NCBI GenBank assembly: GCA_015478945.1
Contig: JABUQX010002939.1
Location: 20,001-47,812 of the forward strand
Origin: Trachelipus rathkii
Taxonomy: Eukaryota > Arthropoda > Malacostraca > Isopoda > Trachelipodidae
DNA: 27,812 bases
Direction: 5' to 3'
Each line of letters begins with the position of its first letter. Within the stretch, counting starts at the first letter, position 1. The notes under the pieces were generated by a model. That model did no database searches. It had not been told where the DNA came from and was given only the letters and a program-made list of their open reading frames with translations. Shown piece by piece: positions 1 through 9,560 of this stretch. The translations under genes and the position numbers were made by a program.

Positions 1-29
1 GGTTTTTATTACAAAATCACCATATTTAT

Positions 30-72
30 ATATATCATATTATATCTATATATATATAATATATATATATAG

Positions 73-142
<70 letters not shown>

Positions 143-150
143 ATATATAC
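30..150. repeat. (TA)n microsatellite
   Basis: An almost pure TA/AT tract with short interruptions. The sequence on either side (1-30 and 150-320) is AT-rich and shows no open frame or recognisable motif. Confidence 0.95.
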
Positions 151-319
151 TTGTATATTAAATCAGTGAATCTCATTTTTCAGAAATTTTAATTCTTCTT
201 TTTTTTTCGTGTTTTGTATTATACAAAAAAAGGTAAAAAATTTAAATTTCTCAAAAATTATCATTACTTTAACTTTCCTTTCTATGACTAACGTGTTAGA
301 CTTAACCTATATTATTATA

Positions 320-339
320 ATTATTATATATATATATAT

Positions 340-395
<56 letters not shown>

Positions 396-422
396 TTATT
401 ATAATATATATATATATATATT
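320..422. repeat. (TA)n microsatellite
   Basis: A second TA array, interrupted by short A/T-only stretches, just upstream of the TDP2-like pseudogene. No promoter could be told apart from the simple repeat. Confidence 0.95.
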
Positions 423-533
423 ATAACTTAAATAATTTTAATATTCAAAATAATTTTTTTTTTAAGTTGTATTAAATGTTTTAAATCATATCTTTAAGTA
501 ACTTTTTAATACACTACTTATGAATAGTATATT

Positions 534-1779
534 ATGGATAAATCAGACGAAATTGTATCAGTTGGAGAAGAAAATATTGAATATAACTTTGACAGCGAAA
601 CCTGTCAGAAGTTAGTTGAAGAATTCACATTAGTTACAAAGCATTGGCACAGTTTTATTTGCAAGACCATAACTGGAAACTGGAGCCATCATTGAATGTA
701 TTTTATGAAGCTCAGAATGATGCTGTTTCAAGTGGACGATGAGAAAATAGTTCAAGGGAAGCAGATGATGTTATGTTTACATTTGAGAATCTGCTTTCAG
801 TTGGAAAAATAACGATGAAGCCTCTGGAAAAATTCAAGTTTATAACATGAAATTTAAATGGACTTGATGATTATAATTTAAAGAAACTAACAAAGGCAGT
901 TATCAAAATTTTTGAAGCTGAGCAGCCGGATATAGTTTTCTTCCAAGAAGTAATTCCAGCCACTTTGTTATTTTGAAGACCATTTGCCCAAATATATGCT
1001 TGTGCCCGGTGGCTTGGATAATTATTTTGTGGCTACTCTACTGAAGCGAACTTCAGGTTACTTTGATGGGCATTTTATAGAAACATTTCCTATATACCTT
1101 TATGGGTAGAAATATTTTATTTGTTGATTTGTCATAATGGTAGCTTAAAGTTACGACTGTTTAATTCACATTTGGAGAGCACGCCAGATGGTGCAGGAGA
1201 GAGGAAGGCCCAGTTTCGGAAGGCTTTGAATATGCTGATTGAGGGAAGTAAAGAACACACTTCAATATTCGCTGATGATTTGAATCTTAGAGATAAAGAG
1301 GCCACAGAAGCCCAAATTCCGAGTGATGTTTACGACCTGTGGGAAGAGGCAAGAGTGCATATACACCTGGGATACAATGCGAAACACCAACAAATCGATA
1401 AACTCGAAATTCAAACCTCGAGCCCGTTCCGATCGAGTTTATCTCCACCAGAGTGATTCTCCTTCACCTAAACCTCGGCATTTTGGCCTTATTGGAATCC
1501 AAAAAGTTTCTGGAACACAAACAAACCTCTCCTTCGGGTTTCTGGGGCATTTCAGTTTATTTTGATATTGCTAAACAAAGAGCAGTTACATCTAGTCCAC
1601 CTCCTTCACATGCCTCTGATACAAATTTTTATTCAGTTCCTTCTACATCTTTATCTGAAGAATCGAGTAGTTCGGTGAATTGTTTTGGTTCTTTTGAAGA
1701 TTCTGTTGAGATTGAGTCTTCGGATGTGCAGTCCACTAATTCATTAAAAAGGAAGCTCTCCATTGTTGACTTGGATTAA
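534..1779 (+). pseudogene. TDP2: TDP2-like (tyrosyl-DNA phosphodiesterase 2) intronless pseudogene
   Basis: In animals TDP2 removes topoisomerase II peptides from DNA 5' ends in the nucleus. The copy can be read along its whole length by changing frame. It begins at ATG 534 with an acidic N-terminus. A UBA-like segment follows, with words such as AQFYLQDHNW near 640-690. The endonuclease/exonuclease/phosphatase domain then starts near 842. Seen there are NLNGLDD (851 on, catalytic Asn), FFQEVIP (938 on, metal-binding Glu), NSHLEST (about 1160) and a DLNLRD word (about 1275). The expected Trp before the Asn is a TGA stop at 848-850. The usual SDHWG signature is SGFWG near 1541, so the catalytic His is gone. 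At least five frameshifts occur. No introns are visible in a gene that is multi-exon in vertebrates, which suggests an old retrocopy, although no poly(A) tail or target duplication is seen. The C-terminal tail (1580-1779) is Ser-rich and ends KRKLSIVDLD. Confidence 0.87.
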
Positions 1780-2070
1780 GATCAAGAATATCATTTAACT
1801 TCTTAATTTTACACTGACATCATGTTTCACATGATTTCAGGTTTTAACATTATTTTTGTACTGATACCAAATATAATTTTTATTATTATTTTTATTATTA
1901 TTGTATTTTTTTTTTTTTTGTTGAAAATTTCGTTCTTGTACTAATTAAAATCAACAGCCATGAGTTTTGTCGTTTAACTATGATATTATTTTAATAATGT
2001 ATCCTGTTTTGTTGACTCAATTTCATATTTTTTAATATCTAGAGATATATTAATAAAATTTTGTTAGGAA
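1780..2070. other. AT-rich DNA 3' of the TDP2-like copy
   Basis: This may be the former 3' UTR. It contains ATT-rich runs near 1875-1920 and an AATAAA at about 2051, but no A-tail on the + strand. No gene seen. Confidence 0.5.
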
Positions 2071-2071
2071 G

Positions 2072-2107
2072 CGGCCATAGGGTTGGATTTCCAACCTATC
2101 ATGGCCG
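2072..2107. other. Near-perfect stem-loop
   Basis: The left arm CGGCCATAGGGTTGGA pairs with the right arm TCCAACCTATCATGGCCG around a tiny loop, leaving a 2-nt bulge. It is GC-rich compared with its surroundings. Nothing diagnostic for a known RNA class was recognised next to it. Confidence 0.6.
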
Positions 2108-2439
2108 ATCCATTATTGGGTGTTAGTGGTAGTTCTAGCATTACTTCTGCGTGGAATTTTTACGACTAAAAAACACCAATGAAAGAAATTATAATTCGAA
2201 AGTGCTTACTTCAAACTTCTTTTGAGTTGTAATTAAATTGTAGGAATGTGCCTCTGAGTGATCACGCCCCCGAAGTCAGTAATTGAATAAACATTAGTCG
2301 AAAAATAGGTCGATTTGTTTTTTTTTGTTCATTTGCATTGACATTTTTTATTGTACTCGTTAACCAAAAAAAATATGTACAGATGGTCTCATGCTATTGG
2401 ACATAATAAATTTTCCGTTTAGTTTGTTTAATTGTATGT

Positions 2440-2485
2440 AATAATATATATTATATAAAATATATATTATATATATATATTAATA

Positions 2486-2539
<54 letters not shown>

Positions 2540-2541
2540 TG
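2440..2541. repeat. (TA)n microsatellite
   Basis: A TA array that runs directly into a GC-rich block at 2545. Confidence 0.95.
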
Positions 2542-2544
2542 TAA

Positions 2545-2650
2545 ATGTATTACACGGCAAATTAGGGGGCTCGAGCCGACGGGGAACAGAGGTGGGGACG
2601 TTTTCCATACCCCGTAGGAGAGGGGCGGAGGAACCCCCGCGACACCCAAA
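2545..2650. repeat. GC-rich island, probable dispersed-repeat fragment
   Basis: About 100 bp of strikingly GC-rich sequence, with runs such as AGGGGCGGAGG and CCCCCGCGACACCC, inside a very AT-rich region and directly against a TA array. On the minus strand it can be read as a Pro/Gly-rich open stretch, but that stretch runs into the TA array and is not credible as a gene. The composition break suggests inserted repeat sequence. No copy elsewhere in the window was seen. Confidence 0.35.
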
Positions 2651-3237
2651 TACCAAATAAGATTAAGAAAAGCTGAAATTGTTTTCGAAAGGATATTTAT
2701 TATTTCCGGCCATCTAGCTCAACACATATTAAATATGCAGGGTAGAGTAGCAGCAATTCGGACAAATTTGCCTAATGTTGATCTACCCGGAGATCAAATC
2801 GTTTTAAATGCGGGGAAAATCAAGTAATAAGGCACAGGTAAGATGTTATAAGCCAGAGTAAGCTCAAGTTGCATTGGGTGAGTGCACTTGAATTTTGGTT
2901 GCGCAAAGACTGCAGTTGAGCTTGGAACAAGTCCCTATAAAAGAGAAAGGGACATATTCTTTAATTATATAAAAATAGCAGGGATTTACCCGTTAAGAAA
3001 ATTCATCAATTAGACATCAATATGAGCACATATATCAGTATAACAATCAATACTGTAAAATAAGATTCATTCACTACCTCACATTCTTGTAATAAAAAAA
3101 GCCATTGTCCCTTACCTATAAAGGATCCCACTAGAACTTTACAATAGCCAAACCAGTCGTCTACTTCACTCTTTAACTCTTTCTATAAAAAAAACAATGA
3201 ACACTCTTGAGGGCTTTAATATACCTAGGTATTTATT
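2651..3237. other. Noncoding stretch with one short open reading segment
   Basis: From about 2650 to 2828 (+) there is an uninterrupted frame without a convincing start. It includes the words GHLAQHILNMQGRVAA and NLPNVDLPGDQIV and ends with two stop codons. The composition is protein-like, but I do not recognise it. The rest to 3237 shows nothing. Confidence 0.25.
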
Positions 3238-3450
3238 TTATTTTTTTTTAACAGACCTTTGAAAGCGAGGGCAAAAAGAAGGAGCATTTGAATAGTTAAA
3301 ACAAAATAAAAACATAAGTAGATAATAACGATAAAATAAAACGTAAATAAATACACTCGAGGGAATTCGATGATTCCCTATGTTATCCCCCTCCCACAAG
3401 ATGGTCAATACCATCTTAATTAACAAACCCCATGTCTAAAATTCTATCAT

Positions 3451-3744
3451 TCATACCCCGATCACTCCACACACATGTCGGGCTGAACCGCGGAAAGCGC
3501 TTAATTGTCTCAAAGAAACACTTCGATTAAAAGACAAAATATACAATAGTAATCTTTTTATTACACTGGGCGACAAAAATAACACTTTTTTTTCATCACT
3601 GACCAAATTACACCTTTCTGAATGCAATTTTGACGCCGTTTCCAAATCTGGCTTCAGTTTTTCTCTATCACTTGAAGTTTTTGAAATAAAGATTAAATAT
3701 GTTTGTTTTTTGAAAATGTAAGGTTTAAAATATTCAAAATTCAT
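3451..3744 (-). CDS. Unidentified 97-residue open frame
   Basis: An open frame from ATG at 3744 to a stop at 3451, on the same strand as the conserved-family pseudogene that ends about 150 bp upstream. It has a Lys/Asp/Glu-rich central part (SDREKLKPDLETASKL) and a hydrophobic LLLYIL patch. No domain recognised. It could be the decayed 3' end of the neighbouring element or chance. Little supports it as a functional gene. Confidence 0.2.
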   Translation of the reverse strand: MNFEYFKPYIFKKQTYLIFISKTSSDREKLKPDLETASKLHSERCNLVSDEKKVLFLSPSVIKRLLLYILSFNRSVSLRQLSAFRGSARHVCGVIGV

Positions 3745-3889
3745 GCAAAGAATTTATTTCCATGAACTTAATTATACATTATACACTCATATTACAAAAA
3801 TTAATAGAATTTATATAAAATATATAAAAAATATAAATAAACTTATTGCATAATTTAAAATTTAAAACTAAAAAAAGAAAATTAGGAAG

Positions 3890-5190
3890 GGTTGACTTTT
3901 GTGTTTTCTTTTATAAGTTTGGTCTGGATTTTCATGATATAGCATCCAACAATGGTCAGCCATCATGCTTTCGTTTCAAAATCCTTGATATCGAGCTTCC
4001 ATAGTCTTAATGTCCTGAAGGAAGCGCTCCCCTTGTTCGTCACTTACTGCGCCAAGATGATTGGGAAAAAAAAGTTTAGATGTGAATGAAGGAAATGCAT
4101 TTTCAAAGACATGCTACATTCCATTTCTTTATAAGCATCAAGAAGGTTCTCAATATCACTTTTATATTGAGAAGACTTATTTCCAAGAAAGTTTTTGCAT
4201 ATCCATTTGAAAGAAAGCCGCTTTTAGTTCAAGAGGAACGAGAGCCTTTTCAAAATCCATGTTTTTACACTCCCCCTGATTTGTGGTCCAACAAAATTCC
4301 ATCCATCAATTTTGCTGTACTAACTTTCAGAAATTTCTGGGAAAGGTATCTGAACCCCTCTGAATTAACTTTCCCCATTGCTTTAACAAAATTCTTCATG
4401 AACCAAGTTTAATGTGGAGTGGTGGTAGAAAGATTTTGGGGGGATCAACCAAGGGAACAGACTGGACACTGCTTATTCCTGGGATATGTGCAGTCCTTAG
4501 AGGCCAATGACGTTTAACATAGTGTTCATTAGTAGCACGACTATCCCAGAGACAAAAGCAACAATATTTTGTAAATCCAGCTTGCATTCCCATTAACATG
4601 CCTATAACTTTCAGATCTCCGCAGAGATTCCATTGAAGACTGTGATATTTGACTGCTTTAAGCAGTATATCCATATTGTCATATGTCTCTTTGAGATGGA
4701 CTAAATGGGCTATGGGGGATAGATGGCTTTACATTACCATTATGCAAAAGAACTGCTTTCAGGCTTCTTTGAGATGAATCTATAAAGAGGTGCCCCTCAG
4801 ATGCTATATGCGTCCGAGACAAATCAAGGAATAATCCATCTATATCGTGGCAATAACAAAGAGGACCATCTACTGTAAAGTATGCTGCTAAGTTAAAATT
4901 CCTCTTTCGGTAGTAACTGATGCGAACATTTTCAAGTAAATTTTTCTCCTATAGGCTTGAGGCAAGAAGTTCTGCTTTCTCTTTCGATAGAGAAAAGTCT
5001 CTAACAAGTTCATTCAACTGTTCTTGAGAAAATAGATTAGTCTCAAAATGGCTTTCTTCTATCGTGTAATCTGGATCTACTGACTGTCCGGGAATGCCAC
5101 CAACTGATCCTTATTCACCATTATTGCATCTGCAATAGAAGCTAGCCCATTATCAGTGGGTATTGGAATTGGCAGTACTCGGGAGTACAA
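3890..5190 (-). pseudogene. Decayed copy of a conserved uncharacterised animal multicopy protein family
   Basis: Across three frames the minus strand reads as one intronless protein, in the order I associate with a large uncharacterised arthropod family often present in many copies. In order: a Glu/Ser-rich start with FSQEQLNELVRDFSL (about 5040-5000); CHDIDGLFLD; FIDSSQRSLKAVLLHNGN (about 4775-4720); then the best open part, 4674-4396, with LCGDLKVIGMLMGMQ, KYCCFCLWDSRA, HYVKRHWPLR and LPPLHIKLG. Further down are KNFVKAMGKV and KFLKVSTAKLMDGI (about 4385-4300). The C-terminal signature FFPNHLGAVSDEQGERFLQD lies at about 4070-4010. ATG 4674 is internal, not the real start. There are many frameshifts and stops, for example a stop in place of Trp near 3981. 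Function of the family is unknown to me. It may be a transposon-spread or reverse-transcribed gene. Confidence 0.75.
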
Positions 5191-5395
5191 TTTGAGAAGA
5201 GTGATGTATTATATTACACGACGGTTTTAGTAAATTTATTTCATTTATTAATTCAGATGGTCACGGTGATAAAATGAAGTTTTGATTGTAGTTTTGCATC
5301 GTTAAATAATCCACACTGAAAACATGATAAAATATTGAAAATACCATTGCCAAAATCCGAAATCGTAAAATTCCGGAGTCATAATAATGAAAATC

Positions 5396-5834
5396 TTATA
5401 CTACAATCATCTTTGTCAAGGAATATGCCTTTGCTCTATTACGCAATACCATTGCAATATATGATGCTGCTCTTATGTCAGGAACAGGTATGACTGCATC
5501 GTAAACATAAGGTTTATTTTCTGTCCACTCTGCTATTGGTTCTCTTACTACCTCAAAGCCGGCCCAAGTATAAACTCTTAAACCTTGCTCTATATTTCCT
5601 CTAAGGGCAGCTATCCTCTCTGCCATTCCTATTGAAGCTAAATTTACTTTGTCTTCAATTAATCTATTTCCAGTTCTATACCTTAATAGCATCTATATCT
5701 TCCATTATTATTTTACTTTCATCAGCTATAAGATGTTTCTCAACCAAGAGTCTATAATCTGAAACAGATAATTCTCTTAAATCGGAGAGATTGGTAAAAC
5801 AGATAGTCAGATAAATTGTAGGGTGTGCTTTCAT
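5396..5834 (-). pseudogene. Unidentified protein remnant, one frameshift (possible endogenous viral fragment)
   Basis: Two frames join end to end. ATG at 5834 starts about 47 residues (MKAHPTIYLTICFTNLSDL, LLVEKHLIADESKIIMEDI), and after a one-base shift near 5695 the second frame runs to a stop at 5396. Distinct words are GMAERIAALRGN, VYTWAGFEVVRE, YVYDAVIPVPDIRAASY and VLRNRAKAYSLT. The composition is that of a folded, mainly helical protein, not simple-repeat noise. I do not recognise the family. An RNA-virus nucleoprotein integrated in the genome is one possibility suggested only by its general character. Another is an exon of an unknown gene. No zinc knuckle, DDE or RT motif is present. 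Confidence 0.4.
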
Positions 5835-5879
5835 AATATGTTCGATTATTTAAGGTCACATTCAAATTGTATGTTGACT

Positions 5880-6430
5880 GGGTAGTTCTGGGTTGGTAGG
5901 CCTATTATTGAATGTAGTTGCCTATTATCATGGATGTTCCCGGCTGTTCTTTTCGGGAGCAACACATTTATCTCCGTTACTCCTGGAAATGAGACCAAAG
6001 TCCCCAAAAATCTATTTTACTTACATGGCTGTTTTTTTTTTTTTTTACTACGTGCAAAAAATGGAAGGGTCCCTTAAACAGTGAATATCTCCTAAACTTT
6101 AAGTGCTATACCACCTTTGTAGTTTTTTTCCATAGCCCTAGGGCAGGGCTACATATTTAAAAAAAATCGAAGAGGAGTCTATTAATTCGCGGTTTGGTAA
6201 AAAAATTTTTTTTTACAAAGTATTAAATATGTGGTTCCCTGAAATAATGAGGAGCTCCTAAACTATAGGTGTTTCACCACCGGGTGTAGTCTTATTCTGG
6301 GCTACTAAATAATTCGAAGAGGGGCCTATTTCAAGTATTTCAAAAAAAAGGGAACTTTCAATGGAAAGCTTTGCTCTCAGAGAAAGGGGACAACCCAGCG
6401 TAGATATTGTCTAAAAAGAGAAAGCGACAG
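5880..6430. repeat. Noncoding region with a diverged tandem duplication
   Basis: The segments 6062-6215 and 6230-6345 share, in the same order, a 'ggt/tCCCT' word, CTCCTAAACT, a 'caccac..tgtagt' word, a 'gggctac' word and TCGAAGAGG. Spacing is about 170 bp. The 3' ends of both copies are A/T homopolymers. No coding potential recognised. Confidence 0.55.
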
Positions 6431-7145
6431 ATAGAGGTAGGAAATCACCAAAATAAAATGTTTATGGAAATAATAAAGAAATGGTTAACAGTTGTTAATA
6501 ATATAATTACCTAAAGAAATCTTCCGCTTTACATTTCGTATATCTCTTTCTTCTACTTCTGCCAGATTTACTTCAGAAAAATCAGTAGCCACATCAGGAG
6601 TGTCATATGAAAGTAAAAAATGTAATTGTGTAAAACAATTTTAGTTATGGTACTTACCAGTGATTACTATTTTTTTCTTTGTTTTTAAAAGAAGTTTGCC
6701 CAGGTTTAAAACAATGGAACTCTTCTTCTAACTCGAAATAAATATTGTCAAGAGTTTGAGGTGAAAATAAAAATTACAAGACTGTGAAAGAAAAACGAAA
6801 AAATTATTAAAATTTTAAAATGTTACTTATAATATAATTTGAAACAAATGAATATTACCGATGGTTTGTCAATCCTCTCCAACAGATTGGTTTGAGGACT
6901 TCTAGAACCATCATCATCATCATCACTGCTGATACCCATCAATGCCGTTTAGATTTCTCATTTCTAAGAAAGACTGACGTGAAAAAAGGAAAACTGATAA
7001 AATTTTATTAAATAGTTGAGGAAAGAAAAAAATTTGAAATGATAATTTGTTTAATTCTTTCCCTTTGACGATTTCCTTCTTCTCATATAGTCGAAAGGCT
7101 TTTTCGAGGATAGTGATTGAGAGGTGGTAGATGTTGAAACTCACT
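6430..7145 (-). other. AT-rich region with splice-like motifs, possible decayed exons
   Basis: Read on the minus strand, short peptide-like stretches end at good donor sequences: GTAATA at 6858-6853, GTAAGT at 6657-6652 and GTAATT at 6510-6505. Pyrimidine-rich acceptor-like sequences occur at 6965-6964 and 6412-6411. Peptide words include SPQTNLLERIDKPS, FHCFKPGQTSFK and DFSEVNLAEVEERDIRNVKR. The segments do not form one clean open frame and no domain is recognised. It could be a fragment of a spliced gene or coincidence. Confidence 0.25.
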
Positions 7146-7148
7146 GAT

Positions 7149-7149
<1 letters not shown>

Positions 7150-7190
<41 letters not shown>

Positions 7191-7192
7191 TA

Positions 7193-7223
<31 letters not shown>

Positions 7224-7401
7224 GTAATACTAATATAAATTAAATAAAAATTTATATATTATATATAATAATACACTTTAAGTATATATATATATATATA
7301 TAAAATAATTATATATATCTATATATAATATATAATATATATATATAATATATATTAATATATATAATATTATCTATATATATATATATATAGTAAACTT
7401 A

Positions 7402-7482
<81 letters not shown>
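7150..7482. repeat. Long compound (TA)n array
   Basis: Several TA tracts are separated by short AT-rich spacers. Its right edge at 7482 is the point where the first copy of direct repeat U begins truncated. Confidence 0.95.
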
Positions 7483-7487
<5 letters not shown>

Positions 7488-8640
7488 ATGGGGAAGGTGA
7501 ACTGTTTATATGTGTAAATAGTATATTAATAACCTGGGAAAAATCTGAGAAATAATCGATTAATAACCTGAAGAATAAATCTGAGAAATAATCGATTAAT
7601 AACCTGAAGAATAAATCTGAGAAATAATCGATTAATAACCTGAAGAATAAATCTGAGAAACAATCGATTAATATAATTCCAATAATCGATTAATAACCTG
7701 AAGAGAACAATCGCATCAAAATCCTGAGAATCGATTAAAATATATCAAACCTTTATAAACTACTGATATTCTTATGTCAAAACAATAAATGGAGAGAGAA
7801 AACACATTAAAAGATTTTCTTTATATATATTTAACACATATTATGTTAGCAAAACACTCCTACTTAGATATTTAATTAGCAAAACACTCCTACTTAGTTT
7901 AAATCATGATCACCATATTCCAAATATCGATATTCAATATCAAACCCTAAATCTAAAATTAACCTAAATTTATATGTAATAAAAAAGGTCACATTTAATA
8001 TTCCTTGTAGACGGCACAAATTCACAGCACTGTTCAATTCTCACTTCCGATTAGTAACACGGCAATGTTCGTGAGACCTGTGATAACAATTTAGCACAAA
8101 AGTTATTAAACAATGCAATGAGAAATGTTACCTGTTAATTTTCAAACACAATAGTAAATATCGAAATTCTTTGTAAATAAAAAAGTCACATACTAATCAA
8201 ACACAATAGCAAATATCGAATTTCTTTGTAAATAAAAAAGTCACGTACTAATAAATCTTAAGACCAACTGAGTAAATATCAAATATGGAAATGTTACTTA
8301 CTAACCAATCGGTACAACGTAATACTTAACACAATTAAAATTCCAACGTGAGAGAGGCTTCATAATTTGCAATCGAATTCAAATTACGTCTTAACTTCAG
8401 GCAAGCAAGAGAACACTGATTCATCTGTTTTCCGTTTTCGAGTCAATTGAACCTAGCAGCAAACACAATGATTAACATCTTTTTTTCTTCCTTATAAATT
8501 TCCACCTATGTAAATTCTTGTTTATTCGCCTGGTCTCCAGGCTCGGTCCCCAGAATCAATCCCTATTAAAAATAAATACCCATTAATAATAATTCCTAAA
8601 ACTTTTAAGCAATAATAACAAATTTCTCAATTTATTTTCT
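7483..8640. repeat. Direct repeat U, copy 1 (left-truncated)
   Basis: Homologous to 9010-9480 plus 20385-21345 and to 21610-23075. Shared landmarks in order are GAAGGTGAACTG, the 36-bp minisatellite, ACTACTGATATTC, the AGCAAAACACTCCTACTTAG doublet, CACTTCCGATTAGTAACACGG and CCTGGTCTCCAGGCTCGGTC. Similarity with copy 3 stops near 8640, where copy 3 continues with a CCACGGGATC segment. The GGGAAACCCC part present in the other copies is missing on the left. There is no open frame of note. The character fits an LTR or other mobile-element noncoding region. Confidence 0.8.
7528..7710. repeat. 36-bp minisatellite in repeat U
   Basis: Units of the type AATAACCTGAAGAATAAATC followed by TGAGAAATAATCGATT start at 7528 (34 bp), 7562, 7598 and 7634, followed by shortened units. 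Copies 2 and 3 of U hold fewer full units (9223-9380 and 21796-21960), so the unit number varies between copies. Confidence 0.85.
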
Positions 8641-9009
8641 TATTGTATTGAAAATACTTATATATCGCTAATTTCATAATTTAGTATGCATTTACTAATC
8701 ATCAGAATTATACAAATTTAGGTAAGTTATATGAATTTAGGTTGATTCATTAACTAGTTCTTATTAAGATCTCTCTTCTAAGACATTTTAATTGCAATAA
8801 AAAAAATAAAATATTTTAGCAAAATTACAAATAAACCTTGAATCCTTTATAAATATTGGTAGTAATCCAGAATATTAAATGTCTGTTCCGTTACTCTCGT
8901 CTGCATTATAAAGTATACGATATTCCCAGTTTTTTAACAATTTTTTTCTTTCTTTTTTTTGTCCCCGCATTACAAAATTATTTTCAATTTTTTTTAAATG
9001 TTTACTCAT
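8641..9009. other. AT-rich spacer between U copies
   Basis: Separates U copy 1 from the left half of U copy 2. It differs from the spacer at 21345-21610. T-rich with no recognisable coding or RNA feature. Confidence 0.4.
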
Positions 9010-9480
9010 TCGCCTTTAGAGAAAGAGATGCAGAATTAATTCCAAAATATATCGTTACCCGACACACCACACATTTCTTGGGGAAACCCCATTTATTTAG
9101 AGGGTTTCTCTACTCTCTCTCCATTGGCGCAAGGCAAGGATTACGGTCCACACACTACGGAGCTACCACTGTAATAAAAAAGGTAGAAGGTGAACTGTTT
9201 ATATCTGTGTAAATAGTATATTAATAACCTGGGAAAAATCTGAGAAATAATCGATTAATAACCTGAAGAATAAATTGAGAAATAATCGATTAATAGCCTG
9301 AAGAATAAATCTGAGAAACAATCGATTAATATAATTCCAATAATCGATTAATAACCTGAAGAGAACAATCGCATCAAAATCCTGAGAATCGATTAAAATA
9401 TATCAAACCTTTATAAACTACTGATATTCTTATGTCAAAACAATAAATGGAGGAGAAAACCTCATAAAGAATTCTTTATC
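9010..9480. repeat. Direct repeat U, copy 2, left half
   Basis: Contains the CATTTCTTGGGGAAACCCC landmark, the GCGCAAGGCAAGGATTACGG landmark and the minisatellite. It stops in the TA array exactly where copy 3 carries its own internal TA array. The continuation is found at 20385 on the other side of the Gmr1-like element. On the minus strand the CCHC-like pattern of copy 3 is present but with His changed to Tyr and the last Cys to Ser. Confidence 0.8.
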
Positions 9481-9481
9481 T

Positions 9482-9556
<75 letters not shown>
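9481..9556. repeat. (TA)n array at the insertion junction
   Basis: A pure TA tract abutting the outer end of the Gmr1-like 3' LTR. It matches the TA array inside intact U copy 3, so it is the left part of the target site. Confidence 0.95.

Positions 9557-9560
<4 letters not shown>

Noticed and set aside
2467..2649. Pro-rich minus-strand open frame
   Set aside because: Half of it is translated TA repeat and the rest is the GC-rich island. No start context or domain.
4086..4412. Plus-strand 108-residue frame
   Set aside because: Antisense shadow of the conserved-family pseudogene, whose minus-strand words are clearly recognisable.
6923..7144. 73-residue minus-strand frame as a gene
   Set aside because: Low-complexity Phe/Lys-rich composition, next to a TA array, no motif. 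Better seen as chance within AT-rich DNA.
7528..7710. CRISPR-like array
   Set aside because: Units are contiguous, with no unique spacers and no cas genes, in an animal-type sequence. It is a minisatellite.
8856..9212. Plus-strand frame ending in a Ser/Leu-rich stretch, with a sister at 21514-21786
   Set aside because: The shared C-terminal part exists because both lie in repeat U. The N-terminal parts differ, and the minus strand holds the CCHC-like pattern.
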